Positions 26,810 through 36,010 of a DNA stretch of 64,000 bases are shown here, in pieces. The stretch is from positions 186,001-250,000 of the forward strand of contig NZ_JAMXMC010000009.1 of assembly GCF_024055665.1 (NCBI RefSeq). The letters are read 5' to 3'. The translations under genes were made by a program, and so were the position numbers. Each line of letters starts with the position of its first letter. The stretch's first letter is position 1. The notes below the pieces were generated by a model, which searched no databases, was not told the origin of the DNA, and saw only the letters and a list, made by a program, of their open reading frames with translations. Origin of the DNA: Ideonella oryzae (GTDB taxonomy: Bacteria > Pseudomonadota > Gammaproteobacteria > Burkholderiales > Burkholderiaceae_C).

Positions 26810-28336
26810 TCAGGACCGGTGCTGCACTTTGGACTTGGCGGGTTTGACGGGCCTGGCGGACTCCGACGCCGCGGGCGGTGTGGCCAGATGCACCACCCGC
26901 ACCCCTGGCGACGCCAGCCGCAGCGCCAGGAACCGCTGCAGCCGGGCCCGCTCATCGGCATCGGGCAACGTGGCCCAGCTGGCGGTGACCAGCAGGCCCA
27001 GGGCCTGGACAACCGGCGTGGCGGCCGAAGCAGCGGAAGCGGGCTCTGGCGCGGGCGCCAGCACCAGCTCTGGCCCCACCGCCAGGGACTTCAGCCCGGG
27101 CGTCAGCGCCGCCAGCTCGCCCGCCAGCGCGGGCAACTGCTGCTGCACGGCGCGCAGGGACTGCGCCTCGGCCTCCAGTTGGGCAATGCGCGCGTCCCGT
27201 GCGGCCAGCGCCGCCTGGTCGCGCTGCAGCAGCTCCTCGACCATCCCCTGCCGGGCCAGCCGGCTGAGCTGCTCCACATTGGGCGTGTCGCCCCCCACCT
27301 GCTGCAGGTCCAGCGTGACGCCCGACAGGCCGTAGGCCGGCAGCCGGGCCACGATGGTTTGCTGCAGTTCCTCCGACAGACGCGGGCCGAGCAGCGAGAC
27401 GCGGATCACCGGATGGGCCGGGTCGTAGTGCGTCTCGACCTGGGCCAGCACCCGCCCTGGCAGCTTCAGGTTGTCGGCCAGGAAGCGGCGGGCCGCGCCC
27501 TCGAAGCGAGCCTCCTTCACCACCACCCAGCCGGTGTAGATGCTGGGCACGGCCACCGCCAGTGCCAGCCCCCCGATCACCGCCCGCACTCGCCACAGCT
27601 GACTGCGGTCCAGGTGATGCACCGGCCGAAAGCGCATCAGCCGCACCATGCCCAGCGTGGCCAGGCCGATGAACAGCGCGTTGATGAGGAACAGGTGCAG
27701 CGCGCCCAGCAGGTAGTCCCAGTTGCCGTGCGACAGGCCGTAGCCGGCCGTGCACAGCGGCGGCATCAGGGCCGTGGCGATGGACACGCCGGGCACCACC
27801 TGGCCCTTGAAGCTGCGCCGGGTGGCGGCGACCGCGCCCGCGCCGCCGCCGAACAGGGCAATCAGCACGTCGTACAGCGTGGGCCGGGTGCGGGCCAGCA
27901 GCTCGGACTGGGCCTCGCCCAGCGGCGAGATCAGGAAGTACAGGGTGGAGGCCAGCAAGGCCACCAGGGTGGCCAGCAGCAGGTTGCGCAAGGCCCTCTT
28001 GAGCAGCGGGATGTCCTGCATCGCCAGGCCAAAGCCCGCCGCCACGATGGGGCCCATCAGCGGCGAGATCAGCATCGCGCCGATGATCACCGCGGTGGAA
28101 TTGACGTTCAGGCCCACCGAGGCAATGAGGATGGCGAACACCAGGGCCCAGGTGGCGCCCGGGGTGAACTCGGTGTCCTGGCGCACCTGGGCCAGCGCGC
28201 CCTCCAGGTCGGCGTCGCGCCGCAGCGAGAACATGCGGCCCATGCGCTCGCCGGCGGTGATGCGGGGGCGGGCCGGGATCGGGCTGTCCGCCGCGGGGTC
28301 GAGGGGCGTGGGGCTGTCGTTCGGGCTGGGGGTCAT
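26810..28336 (-). CDS. DUF389 / TIGR00341 family membrane protein
   Basis: 508 residues. The membrane domain (about residues 60-300) begins with the conserved block LNVNSTAVIIGAMLISPLMGPIVAAGFGLA and continues with LLLATLVALLASTLYFLISPLGE, RRSFKGQVVPGVSIATALMPPLCTAGYGL and IGGLALAVAVPSIYTGWVVV. After a soluble alpha/beta segment comes a short coiled coil (AALAARDARIAQLEAEAQSLRAV) and a Lys/Pro-rich tail. DUF389 proteins are inner-membrane proteins of unknown function. The ATG at 28336 is preferred to an upstream TTG at 28393 because the upstream residues lack family similarity. Confidence 0.88.
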   Translation of the reverse strand: MTPSPNDSPTPLDPAADSPIPARPRITAGERMGRMFSLRRDADLEGALAQVRQDTEFTPGATWALVFAILIASVGLNVNSTAVIIGAMLISPLMGPIVAAGFGLAMQDIPLLKRALRNLLLATLVALLASTLYFLISPLGEAQSELLARTRPTLYDVLIALFGGGAGAVAATRRSFKGQVVPGVSIATALMPPLCTAGYGLSHGNWDYLLGALHLFLINALFIGLATLGMVRLMRFRPVHHLDRSQLWRVRAVIGGLALAVAVPSIYTGWVVVKEARFEGAARRFLADNLKLPGRVLAQVETHYDPAHPVIRVSLLGPRLSEELQQTIVARLPAYGLSGVTLDLQQVGGDTPNVEQLSRLARQGMVEELLQRDQAALAARDARIAQLEAEAQSLRAVQQQLPALAGELAALTPGLKSLAVGPELVLAPAPEPASAASAATPVVQALGLLVTASWATLPDADERARLQRFLALRLASPGVRVVHLATPPAASESARPVKPAKSKVQHRS

Positions 28337-28386
28337 GGTGCGTCCGTGCTGGACATCGATCTTAGAAGCCCCGCCACAATGCCAGC

Positions 28387-29262
28387 ATGACAAGCGCCCC
28401 TTCGATCCTCCACCTGGTGGGTGCCGGCCGTGTGGGCCGCACCCTGGCGGCCCTGTGGCAGCGTGCCGGCGTCTTCACGCTGGGCGATGTGCTGACCCGC
28501 TCGCCCGAGAGCGCCCGGCAGGCTGTGGCCGCACTCGGCGCCGGTCGGCCGGTGACCCACCCCGGCGAATTGCGACCGGCCGACGTGTGGCTGATGGCCA
28601 CGCCCGACGGCGCCCTGGCCGAGGCCGCCCTGACCGTGGCCCGGGCCGGCCTGCCGCCCGCCCAGGCCTGGCACTGCAGCGGCTTTGCGCCGGCCGCCGT
28701 GCTGGCGCCGCTGCAGCAGGCCGGCTGGTTGGTGGCCAGCGCCCACCCGGCGCTGAGCTTTGCCGACCCGATGGCGGCGCAGGCGCAGTTCGCCGGCACC
28801 GCCTGCGCGCTGGAGGGCGACGACGACGCCGTGATCCGGGCCGAACAGGCCTTCGGCGCCATCGGCGGGCGCTGCTTTCGGCTGCAGGCGGCCGACAAGC
28901 CGCTGTATCACGGCGCCGCGGTGCTGGTCAGCAACTTCCCGCCCGTGCTGGCCGCCGCCGCGGCCGAGCTGTGGCAGGGTTGCGGCATGCCGCCGGAGCT
29001 GATCGGCCCGCTGTGGCAGGCCTTTGCCCGGAACGTGGCCGACAACCTGCTGCGCCTGGGGCCCGCCGCCGCACTGACCGGCCCGGCCGCCCGCGGCGAC
29101 ACCGCCGTGGTGCAGGCCGAGATCAGCGCCATGCAGGCCCGCGACCCGGCCCTGGCCCAGGCCTATGCGGCGCTGAGCACCCTGGCCGCGCGCCTGGCCC
29201 GCGAGGGCACGGCGCTGGCCCCGTCCGAGGAGACCGCGCCGCTCAGCCGCGCTCGAACTTGA
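28387..29262 (+). CDS. DUF2520 / Rossmann-fold oxidoreductase-like protein
   Basis: 291 residues. An N-terminal NAD(P)-binding fold with LHLVGAGRVGRTLAALW and ADVWLMATPDGALAEAA, followed by the conserved HCSGF, ASAHPALSFAD and a helical C-terminal domain (YHGAAVLVSNFPPVLAAAAAELW, LGPAAALTGPAARGD). The layout resembles ketopantoate reductase / pyrroline-carboxylate reductase relatives. No substrate is known for this family. Its last 20 bp overlap the convergent metW 3' end; it is divergent from DUF389. Confidence 0.85.
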   Translation: MTSAPSILHLVGAGRVGRTLAALWQRAGVFTLGDVLTRSPESARQAVAALGAGRPVTHPGELRPADVWLMATPDGALAEAALTVARAGLPPAQAWHCSGFAPAAVLAPLQQAGWLVASAHPALSFADPMAAQAQFAGTACALEGDDDAVIRAEQAFGAIGGRCFRLQAADKPLYHGAAVLVSNFPPVLAAAAAELWQGCGMPPELIGPLWQAFARNVADNLLRLGPAAALTGPAARGDTAVVQAEISAMQARDPALAQAYAALSTLAARLAREGTALAPSEETAPLSRART

Positions 29263-29830
29263 ACACCGCCACGTTGGCCAGCAGGTTGGGCAGCGTGCGC
29301 ACCATGTTGCCGTCCTGCAGACCGAAGCTGTCGAGGATCTGCAGCCCGTTCTTGCGCGCCAGCACCTCGAAGTCGGCGTAGGTGCCCACGCGGATGTTGG
29401 GCGTGTCGTACCACTCGTAGGGCAGGGCTTTGGTCACCGGCATGCGCCCGCGCAGCACCGAGACCCGGTTGGGCCAGTGCGCGAAGTTGGGAAAGCTGAC
29501 GATGCCGATGCGCCCCACCCGCGCGGTCTCGCGCAGCATCTTCTCGGTGTTGCGCAGGTGCTGCAGGGTCTCCAGCTGCAGCACCACGTCGAAGCTGTGG
29601 TCGTCGAAGAGCTTCAGCCCCTCTTCCAGGTTGAGCTGGATGACGTTGATGCCGCGCTGGGTGCTGGCCAGCACGTTGGCGTCGTCCAGCTCGATGCCAT
29701 AGCCAACGCAGCCGCGCTCGCGCATCAGGTAGGCCAGCAGTTCGCCGCTGCCGCAGCCCAGGTCCAGCACGCGGGCGCCACGCGGCACCAGGCGTGCAAT
29801 CACTTCCAGGTTCTTCAAGGGCGTGGTCAT
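29243..29830 (-). CDS. metW: Methionine biosynthesis protein MetW (class I methyltransferase fold)
   Basis: 195 residues. SAM-binding motif [16 protein letters not shown], then [14 protein letters not shown], and the MetW-specific [57 protein letters not shown]. MetW acts with MetX in homoserine acylation/methionine synthesis in many proteobacteria. Its ATG overlaps the metX stop, so it is expressed with metX under the upstream SAM riboswitch. Confidence 0.95.
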   Translation of the reverse strand: MTTPLKNLEVIARLVPRGARVLDLGCGSGELLAYLMRERGCVGYGIELDDANVLASTQRGINVIQLNLEEGLKLFDDHSFDVVLQLETLQHLRNTEKMLRETARVGRIGIVSFPNFAHWPNRVSVLRGRMPVTKALPYEWYDTPNIRVGTYADFEVLARKNGLQILDSFGLQDGNMVRTLPNLLANVAVFKFERG

Positions 29831-30978
29831 GCGGCGGCTCCCGTGCGCAACTCGGCGGCAATGCGCTCGAAGTAGGCCCGCATCACCGCCAGGTAGCGCG
29901 GGTCCTCCAGCAGGAAGGCGTCATGGCCGTGCGGCGCGTCGATCTCGGCGTAGCTCACGTCGGCCCGGTTGTCGACCAGGGCCTTGACGATCTCGCGCGA
30001 ACGGGCCGGCGAGAAGCGCCAGTCGGTGGTGAAGCTCACCAGCATGAACTTCGTGTCCTTGGCGATGGCGAAGGCCCGCGCCAGGTCACCGCCATGGGCG
30101 CGGGCCGGATCGAAGTAGTCCAACGCGCGGGTGATCAGCAGGTAGGTGTTGGCGTCGAAGTACTCGCTGAACTTGTCGCCCTGGTGGCGCAAGTAGCTCT
30201 CGATCTGGAACTCGATGTCCTGGGTGCTGAAGTGCAGCTCGGCGTCGCGCAGCTCGCGGCCGAACTTGGCCTCCATGGAATCGTCCGACAGGTAGGTGAT
30301 GTGGCCGATCATGCGGGCCACGCGCAGGCCACGCTTGGGCACCACGCCATGGGCGTAGAAGTGGCCGCCGTGGAAGTCCGGGTCGGTGACGATGGCCCGG
30401 CGCGCCACCTCATTGAAGGCGATGTTCTGCGCCGACAGGTTGGGCGCCGTGGCCACGGCCACGCAGTGGCGCAGGCGCTCGGGGTAGCGCAGGGCCCAGG
30501 CCTGGGCCTGCATGCCGCCCAGGCTGCCGCCCAGCACGGCCGCCAGCTGGCGGATGCCCAGGGCCTCGATCAGCCGGGCCTGGGCGTCCACCCAGTCCTC
30601 CACCGTGCACACCGGGAAGTCCGCGCCCCAGGGGCGCCCGGTGGCGGGGTTGGGGTCCATCGGCCCGGTCGAGCCGAAACAGGACCCCGGGTTGTTCACG
30701 CCGACGACGAAGAAGCGGTCGGTGTCCACCGGCTTGCCCGGGCCCACCATGTTGTCCCACCAGCCCAGGCTCTTGGGATCGTCGGCGTGCAGGCCGGCCA
30801 CGTGGTGCGAGGCATTGAGGGCGTGGCACACCAGCACGGCATTGCTGCGCTCGGCATTGAGCGTGCCGTAGGTCTCGTACACCAGCTCATAGGCCGGTAG
30901 CTGTGCGCCGCTCTGCAGCGGCAGGGGCTGGTCGAAGCGCATGCGCTGCGGTGTGACCACCCCGACGGAGCTCGTCAT
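29827..30978 (-). CDS. metX: Homoserine O-acyltransferase (acetyl- or succinyltransferase)
   Basis: 383 residues, alpha/beta-hydrolase fold. Motifs: [57 protein letters not shown], the nucleophile in [13 protein letters not shown], Asp in [12 protein letters not shown], and His in [11 protein letters not shown]. It acylates homoserine in methionine synthesis. The acyl donor (acetyl- or succinyl-CoA) cannot be read safely from sequence. The start [21 protein letters not shown] at 30978 follows GGAGAG. It is controlled by the SAM-II element and attenuator about 20-135 bp upstream. Confidence 0.95.
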   Translation of the reverse strand: MTSSVGVVTPQRMRFDQPLPLQSGAQLPAYELVYETYGTLNAERSNAVLVCHALNASHHVAGLHADDPKSLGWWDNMVGPGKPVDTDRFFVVGVNNPGSCFGSTGPMDPNPATGRPWGADFPVCTVEDWVDAQARLIEALGIRQLAAVLGGSLGGMQAQAWALRYPERLRHCVAVATAPNLSAQNIAFNEVARRAIVTDPDFHGGHFYAHGVVPKRGLRVARMIGHITYLSDDSMEAKFGRELRDAELHFSTQDIEFQIESYLRHQGDKFSEYFDANTYLLITRALDYFDPARAHGGDLARAFAIAKDTKFMLVSFTTDWRFSPARSREIVKALVDNRADVSYAEIDAPHGHDAFLLEDPRYLAVMRAYFERIAAELRTGAAA

Positions 30979-30998
30979 GTCCGACTCTCCATTCATCC

Positions 30999-31045
30999 AA
31001 AACAAAACACCCGGACGTCGCGCCAGACAAAGCGGACACCGGGTG
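30999..31045 (-). terminator. Intrinsic terminator (attenuator) between SAM-II aptamer and metX
   Basis: On the minus strand CACCCGG (31045-31039) pairs with CCGGGTG (31014-31008), and TTTTGTTTTGG follows (31007-30997). This is a classical hairpin plus T-run, upstream of the metX ATG at 30978 and downstream of the aptamer. That is the arrangement expected for SAM-dependent premature termination. I cannot fold the antiterminator by eye. Confidence 0.7.
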
Positions 31046-31060
31046 CACAGGTCTCGGGGT

Positions 31061-31113
31061 CCCTCTTTAGCGGCATTTATTGGGCGCCCGCAATCCGGAA
31101 CAAATCGGCGCCA
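31061..31113 (-). ncRNA. SAM-II (SAM-alpha) riboswitch aptamer
   Basis: Minus-strand features match the SAM-II aptamer: a 6-bp P1 (GGCGCC at 31112-31107 with GGCGCC at 31088-31083), a loop beginning GATTTG and containing CCGG then TTGC, then after P1 an A-rich linker (AATAAATGCC) and the conserved 3' GCTAAAGAGGG (31071-31061). Order and spacing fit the known compact pseudoknot aptamer almost base for base. SAM binding should lower expression of metX-metW through the terminator that follows. SAM-II is best known from alphaproteobacteria. Confidence 0.88.
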
Positions 31114-31126
31114 TGGAGCAGAAAGT

Positions 31127-32059
31127 TTAGCAGGCGGCCGACCAGGCCGCCCGCAGGTCGCTCGCCAGTTCGTCCAGCCAGGCGTAGCGGCGCTGGTACT
31201 GGGCCCGCTTGTGCGACGGGATGTCCTGCACCGGCTTGCGCCGTGGCACCGCGGGCAGGGTCCAAAAGCCGTCCGAGCCGCACACGCCCCCCGCCGAGGA
31301 CCAGAGCCCGTCGTAATCCAGCAGGACCCGCGCGGCGCGCTCGCTGCCATGCAGCGCATGGCGGGCCTGCCCCACCGCGCGCAGCTGCGCCAGGCCCCAA
31401 CAGGCGGCCAGCTGCTGCAGGGCCCATAACAGGAGATTCTGCGGACGCAGGCCGTGGCTCAGCCGCGTGAGATGGCGCGCCACCTCCACCGGCAACTGCC
31501 CATGCATCGCCCCGATCAGCAGCCCTGCTCCGGCCGGCGTGGCCTCGAAAGAAAACGTGAGGGTGTAGAGCACCGTGCCGAAGGGATCCACCAGCAAGAG
31601 GCTGAGGTCGCCCTCGCGCTCGAACCGGGTCAGCGTGTGCAGCCGCAAGGACAGCGCGCCCTGTCCCTTGGGCAGGCTCAGCGGGGACAGGGGCTGGCTG
31701 AGCAGGTCCAGACAGACCCGGCGCCACACCCGAACGCCCAGACGCTCCCGGGCCAGGCGGTGGTGGGTCAGCAGATGCGCCAGGCGCTGCTCCACCTCCC
31801 ATCCGGCGCAGGGATAGCCGAGATAGGGCTTGCGGAACAGGCGGGGCTGGGCCGCGGCCAACGCCCCCCAGTCCTGGGCCATCTCCGCAGGCCCCTGCCT
31901 CAGACGCCGATGGATGCTCCGGTGGCGCCAGAAGCACCAGGCCAGACGCCAACGCCTGCGCAGCGCTGTCCATCCGGCCTGGGGGTAGATCGCCCGGCAC
32001 AGCGCCCAGGCATCGGGCCAGGGTGCGGGCAACTCGGCAGGCGGCAGTTCCGAAGGCAT
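31127..32059 (-). CDS. VirK/YbjX family protein (DUF535)
   Basis: 310 residues. Family landmarks: a hydrophobic/aromatic N-terminal helix region, [34 protein letters not shown], then [50 protein letters not shown] and the late [34 protein letters not shown]. This is the DUF535 family, linked in enterobacteria to envelope stress and antimicrobial-peptide resistance; the biochemistry is unknown. The ATG at 32059 is chosen; upstream frame runs into the divergent TetR gene. It precedes the metX riboswitch on the same strand, 14 bp away. Confidence 0.85.
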   Translation of the reverse strand: MPSELPPAELPAPWPDAWALCRAIYPQAGWTALRRRWRLAWCFWRHRSIHRRLRQGPAEMAQDWGALAAAQPRLFRKPYLGYPCAGWEVEQRLAHLLTHHRLARERLGVRVWRRVCLDLLSQPLSPLSLPKGQGALSLRLHTLTRFEREGDLSLLLVDPFGTVLYTLTFSFEATPAGAGLLIGAMHGQLPVEVARHLTRLSHGLRPQNLLLWALQQLAACWGLAQLRAVGQARHALHGSERAARVLLDYDGLWSSAGGVCGSDGFWTLPAVPRRKPVQDIPSHKRAQYQRRYAWLDELASDLRAAWSAAC

Positions 32060-32104
32060 CGCCCCACTGTACCCAAGCCAGACCGTCGCCGATTCGCCCG
32101 GACC

Positions 32105-32135
32105 TTGACGAATTACTGGCCAATAGACCAATAAT
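32105..32135 (+). promoter_or_regulatory. Promoter with overlapping operator-like inverted repeat before tetR
   Basis: TTGACG (32105-32110) is a good -35. ATTACTGG (32112-32119) and CCAATAAT (32128-32135) are inverted repeats with one mismatch and an 8-bp spacer, covering the spacer/-10 region 7 bp before the TetR ATG. The position fits autoregulation by the encoded TetR protein. Confidence 0.55.
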
Positions 32136-32141
32136 GTCACC

Positions 32142-32804
32142 ATGGCCCGTCCTTCCCAAGCCGTGGACCAGGCGCTGATCGCCAGCGCGCTGGCCCTGTA
32201 CCCGCAGTGCGGCTGCGCCGGCCTGTCGCTGCGCAAGGTGGCCGAGCACGCCGGCACCCAGCCGGCCATGGTGCACTACCACTTCGGCGGCAAGCAGGCC
32301 TTTCTGCGCGCGGTGCTGCAGCAGCTCTACGAGCAGATGTTCGCCGCGCTGGACGGCCAGGGCCGCGGCGAAGGCCGCCCGGTCGCGCGCCTGCGCGGCG
32401 CCCTGCTGACGCTGGCCGGCTTTCTGCGCCAGCACCGTGCCGTGGTGGGCCGCCTGGCACTGGACGCAGCCCAGGGCGAGCCGGTGGTGCTGGAATTCCT
32501 GCGCGCCAACGCCCCGCGCCACCTGGGCCTGCTGCTGGCCCTGCTGCACGAGGCCCAGGCGGCGGGCGAACTGCAGCCCCTGCCGCCGCTGCAGGCCTTC
32601 ACCTTCCTGATGGGCGCCGTCAACGCCCCCACCCTGATCGCCACCGGCGCGCAGCAGCTGGGCCTGGCCCCCACCCTGCTGGGCCCGGCCCTGGCCGAGC
32701 AGGTGCTGGGCGAAGCCGCCCTCGTCCAACGGGTGGACCTGGCCTTGAGCGCGCTCGCATTCAGGCTTGACCCGCCCGCCCCCGTCCCAGGAGTGTTCGC
32801 ATGA
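32142..32804 (+). CDS. TetR-family transcriptional regulator (CecR/YbiH-like position)
   Basis: 220 residues. N-terminal HTH: ALIASALALYPQCGCAGLSLRKVAEHAGTQPAMVHYHFGGKQAFLRAVL (about 9-58), typical TetR. The C-terminal ligand/dimer domain is helical. Its stop overlaps the start of the HlyD-like gene (ATGA). Its place at the head of an HlyD-ATPase-permease operon parallels E. coli ybiH (cecR)-ybhGFSR, so it probably represses this exporter until an effector binds; that role is inference. Confidence 0.92.
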   Translation: MARPSQAVDQALIASALALYPQCGCAGLSLRKVAEHAGTQPAMVHYHFGGKQAFLRAVLQQLYEQMFAALDGQGRGEGRPVARLRGALLTLAGFLRQHRAVVGRLALDAAQGEPVVLEFLRANAPRHLGLLLALLHEAQAAGELQPLPPLQAFTFLMGAVNAPTLIATGAQQLGLAPTLLGPALAEQVLGEAALVQRVDLALSALAFRLDPPAPVPGVFA

Positions 32805-33796
32805 GGCTCATCCGCTTTCCGTCCGTGCCGCGTCGTCCCCTGCTCGCCCTGCTGCCGCTGGCGGCCGGGCTGGCCGGCTGCCAGCCCTCGGCCCCGGCCG
32901 CTTGGTCCGGCTATGTGGAGGGCGACTATGTCTACGTGGCCGCCCCGGTGGCCGGCACGCTGACCCACCTGGCCGTGGCCGCGGGCCAGACGGTGGCCGC
33001 CAGCGCGCCGCTGTTCCAGCTGGACGACGTGAGCGCCCGCGCCGCCCGCGCCCAGGCCGAGGCCCAGGTGGCGGCGGCCCAGGCCCAGGCCAGCAATGGC
33101 CAGACCGGGCTGCGCCCGCCGCAGCTGGCCGTGAGCCGCGCCCAGCTGGCCCAGGCCCGCGCCGCCGCCGCCCTCGCCGACGCCGAGCTACTGCGCCAGC
33201 GCACGCTGGTGGCCCAGGGCTTCATTTCGCAGTCGCAGCTGGACAACGCTGCCACCGCCGCCCGCCAGGCCCACGACAAGGTGGCCGAGCTGGAGGCCGC
33301 CCTGCAGACCGCCGAGCAGCCCACCGCCCGCCCCGCCGAGCTGGCCGCCGCCCAGGCCAACACCCGCGCCGCCCAGGAAGCCCAGGCCCAGGCCGCCTGG
33401 CGCGAGCAGCAGACCCGCCAGAGCGCACCGGCCGCCGGTCTGGTGGCCGACACCTTCTTCCGCGAAGGCGAGTACGTGGGCGCCGGCCAGCCGGTGGTCT
33501 CGCTGCTGCCGCCGGACCACCGCAAGGCCCGCTTCTACGTGCCCGAGGCCGAGGTGGGCCGGCTGCAGGTGGGTCAGCCGGTGAGCCTGGGCTGCGATGG
33601 CTGCGGCGGCCCCATCCCGGCCCGCATCAGCCGCATCGCCCCGCAGGCCGAGTACACGCCGCCGGTCATCTACTCCAACAGCCAGCGCAGCAAGCTCGTC
33701 TTCCAGGTAGAGGCCCTGCCCGACCCGGCCGATGCCCTGAAGCTGCACCCCGGCCAGCCGCTGGACGTGCGCCCCGTGGCCGGCACAAGCCGCTGA
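32801..33796 (+). CDS. HlyD/YbhG-type membrane-fusion lipoprotein
   Basis: 331 residues. A lipobox-like LLPLAAGLAGC puts the lipidated Cys near 27. After the N-terminal biotinyl-lipoyl half (GYVEGDYVYVAAPVAGTLTHLAVAAGQTVAASAPLFQLDD) come long Ala/Gln/Glu-rich coiled-coil arms (about 75-210). The second lipoyl half (SAPAAGLVADTFFREGEYVGAGQPVVSLLPPD) and a beta-barrel follow. It should link the inner-membrane ABC exporter to an outer-membrane channel not encoded here. Confidence 0.9.
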   Translation: MRLIRFPSVPRRPLLALLPLAAGLAGCQPSAPAAWSGYVEGDYVYVAAPVAGTLTHLAVAAGQTVAASAPLFQLDDVSARAARAQAEAQVAAAQAQASNGQTGLRPPQLAVSRAQLAQARAAAALADAELLRQRTLVAQGFISQSQLDNAATAARQAHDKVAELEAALQTAEQPTARPAELAAAQANTRAAQEAQAQAAWREQQTRQSAPAAGLVADTFFREGEYVGAGQPVVSLLPPDHRKARFYVPEAEVGRLQVGQPVSLGCDGCGGPIPARISRIAPQAEYTPPVIYSNSQRSKLVFQVEALPDPADALKLHPGQPLDVRPVAGTSR

Positions 33797-33803
33797 GCCC
33801 GCC

Positions 33804-34775
33804 ATGGCCCCGAGCACTCCCACACCGGCCCCGGACTGGGCCATCGACGTGCGTGGCCTGACCAAGCGCTACGGCGCGACCACCGTGGTGGACCACGTGG
33901 ACCTGCAGCTGCGCCCGGGCCGTATCTGCGGCTTCCTGGGACCCAACGGCAGCGGCAAGACCACCACCATCCGCATGCTCTGCGGCCTGCTCACCCCCGA
34001 CGAGGGCGAGGGCCACTGCCTGGGCCTGGACCTGCGGCGCGACGCGCTGGAGATCCGCCGCCAGGTGGGCTACATGACGCAGCGCTTCGGCCTCTACGAG
34101 GACCTGTCGATCCGCGAGAACCTGGACTTCATCGCCCGCCTGTTCGAGCTGCCCGAGCGCAAGCGCCAGGTCGACGAGGCCCTGGAGCGCCTGGGCCTGG
34201 TGAGCCGCCAGCGCCAGCTGGCCGGCGCGCTCTCGGGGGGCTGGAAGCAGCGCCTGGCCCTGGCGGCCTGCCTGCTGCACCGGCCGCGCCTGCTGCTGCT
34301 GGACGAGCCCACCGCGGGCGTGGACCCGAAGGCCCGGCGCGACTTCTGGGACGAGATCCACCGCCTGGCGGCCGAGGGCATCACGGTGCTGGTTTCCACC
34401 CACTACATGGACGAGGCTGCGCGCTGCCATGAGCTGGTCTACATCGCCTACGGCCACCTGCTGGCCCGCGGCACCGAGCGCGAGATCATCGCCCAGTCGG
34501 GCCTGACCGTCTGGGCCGTGCAGGCCGAGCGCGAGGACCCGGCCGCCCTGGCGCCGCTGGTCACGCCGCTCAAGCAGGCCCCGGGCGTGCAGAGCGTGGC
34601 GGCCTTCGGCAGTGCGCTGCACGTGGCCGGCAGCGACCCGGCCGCGCTGGAACGCGCCATCGCGCCGTGGCGCGAGCAGCCCGGCCTCCTGTGGACGCCG
34701 GCCCAAGCCTCGCTGGAGGACGTGTTCATCGGCCTGATCGGCCAGAGCCGCGACAACATGGAGGCCGCCAAGTGA
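33804..34775 (+). CDS. ABC exporter ATP-binding protein (YbhF-like, single domain)
   Basis: 323 residues. Walker A GFLGPNGSGKTTTIRML (about 46), Q-loop YMTQRFGLYEDLSIRENLDF, signature GALSGGWKQRLALAACLLHRP, Walker B LLLLDEPTAGVDP and H-loop VSTHYMDEAARC. The C-terminal 70 residues end EDVFIGLIG, usual in drug/polysaccharide ABC-2 exporters. E. coli YbhF has two ATPase domains; this has one and probably works as a homodimer. Starts 7 bp after the fusion protein and overlaps the permease start. Confidence 0.93.
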   Translation: MAPSTPTPAPDWAIDVRGLTKRYGATTVVDHVDLQLRPGRICGFLGPNGSGKTTTIRMLCGLLTPDEGEGHCLGLDLRRDALEIRRQVGYMTQRFGLYEDLSIRENLDFIARLFELPERKRQVDEALERLGLVSRQRQLAGALSGGWKQRLALAACLLHRPRLLLLDEPTAGVDPKARRDFWDEIHRLAAEGITVLVSTHYMDEAARCHELVYIAYGHLLARGTEREIIAQSGLTVWAVQAEREDPAALAPLVTPLKQAPGVQSVAAFGSALHVAGSDPAALERAIAPWREQPGLLWTPAQASLEDVFIGLIGQSRDNMEAAK

Positions 34776-35908
34776 AGCGCCTGTTCAGCCTCGCCCGGCT
34801 GTGGGCCATCTTCGTCAAGGAGTTCCAGCAGATGATGCGGGACCGCCCCACCTTCGCGATGGCGGTGGGCGTGCCCATCATCCAGCTGGTGCTGTTCGGC
34901 TACGCCATCAACACCGATCCCAAGGGTCTGCCCACGGCGGTGGTCAGCCACGACAGCGGGCCGCTGGCGCGCAGCCTGCTGGCCACGCTGGAGAACACCG
35001 GCTACTTCCACATCACCCACCAGCCCGACAGCGAGGCCGCGGGCGACGCGCTGGTGGCCGATGGCGAGGTGCAGTTCCTCTTCGTGATCCCCGATGACTT
35101 CAGCCGCCGCGTGGTGCGGGGCGAGAAGCCGGCGGTGCTGATCAGCGTGGACGCCACCGACCCCAGCGCCGCCAGCAACGCCCTGGCCGCGCTGGGCCAG
35201 GTCAGCGCCAGCGCGCTGGACCGCGACCTGGTCGGCCCGCTGGCCCCCCTGAGGGCAGGCGAGGCGCCCTATGAGCTGCGCATCCAGCGCCGCTACAACC
35301 CCGAGGGCCTGTCGCGCTACAACATCGTGCCGGGCCTGATCGGCACCATCCTGACCATGACCATGGTGATGATGACCGGCCTGGCCATGACCCGCGAGCG
35401 CGAGCGCGGCACGATGGAGAACCTGCTGGCCACGCCGGTGCGGCCGGTGGAGGTGATGCTGGGCAAGATCCTGCCCTATGTGCTGGTGGGCTACATCCAG
35501 CTCAGCGTGATCCTGGCGGCCGGGGCTTTCCTGTTCGAGGTGCCGATGGAGGGCAGCTTCCTGCTGCTGATGGGCATGATCGGGGTGTTCATGCTGGCCA
35601 ACCTGGCGGTGGGCTTCACCTTCTCCACGCTGGCGCGCAACCAGATGCAGGCGCTGCAGGCCACCTTCTTCTTCTTCCTGCCCTCGATGCTGCTGTCGGG
35701 CTTCATGTTCCCCTTCCGTGGCATGCCGGGCTGGGCCCAGCACCTGGGCGAGCTGCTGCCCCTGACCCACTTCCTGCGCATCGTGCGGGGCATCCTGCTC
35801 AAGGGCAATGGCTTCCTGCAGGTGCTGCCCGAGCTGTGGCCGCTGCTGGCCTTTCTGGCGGTGGCGGGGGCGGTGGCGCTGGCGAGGTATCGGCAGACTT
35901 TGGATTGA
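34772..35908 (+). CDS. ABC-2 type permease (YbhS/YbhR-like)
   Basis: 378 residues. An N-terminal helix (FAMAVGVPIIQLVLFGYAI) is followed by a large periplasmic domain (about residues 45-170) and five C-terminal helices, with the conserved RYNIVPGLIGTILTMTMVMMTGLAMTRERERGTMENLLATPVRPVEVMLGKILPY and FFFLPSMLLSGFMFPFRGMP. I chose the GTG at 34772 because it overlaps the ATPase stop (GTGA) and gives the normal VKRLFSLARLWAIFVKEF N-terminus. Only one permease is present, against two (YbhS, YbhR) in E. coli, so a homodimer is likely. Confidence 0.92.
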   Translation: MKRLFSLARLWAIFVKEFQQMMRDRPTFAMAVGVPIIQLVLFGYAINTDPKGLPTAVVSHDSGPLARSLLATLENTGYFHITHQPDSEAAGDALVADGEVQFLFVIPDDFSRRVVRGEKPAVLISVDATDPSAASNALAALGQVSASALDRDLVGPLAPLRAGEAPYELRIQRRYNPEGLSRYNIVPGLIGTILTMTMVMMTGLAMTRERERGTMENLLATPVRPVEVMLGKILPYVLVGYIQLSVILAAGAFLFEVPMEGSFLLLMGMIGVFMLANLAVGFTFSTLARNQMQALQATFFFFLPSMLLSGFMFPFRGMPGWAQHLGELLPLTHFLRIVRGILLKGNGFLQVLPELWPLLAFLAVAGAVALARYRQTLD

Positions 35909-35958
35909 GGTGGACGCGCGGCGGCGGACGGCGGGCCAGATGGCCGGGCGATCGGGTG

Positions 35959-35979
35959 GTCCTCGCCTTGGGCGAGGAC
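35959..35979 (+). terminator. Hairpin downstream of the ABC exporter operon
   Basis: GTCCTCGCC and GGCGAGGAC form a perfect 9-bp stem with a TTG loop, 50 bp after the permease stop. There is no T-run. Confidence 0.45.
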
Positions 35980-36010
35980 GCTCCTCGGGGCAACAGGCGC
36001 AGGCCGGCAC

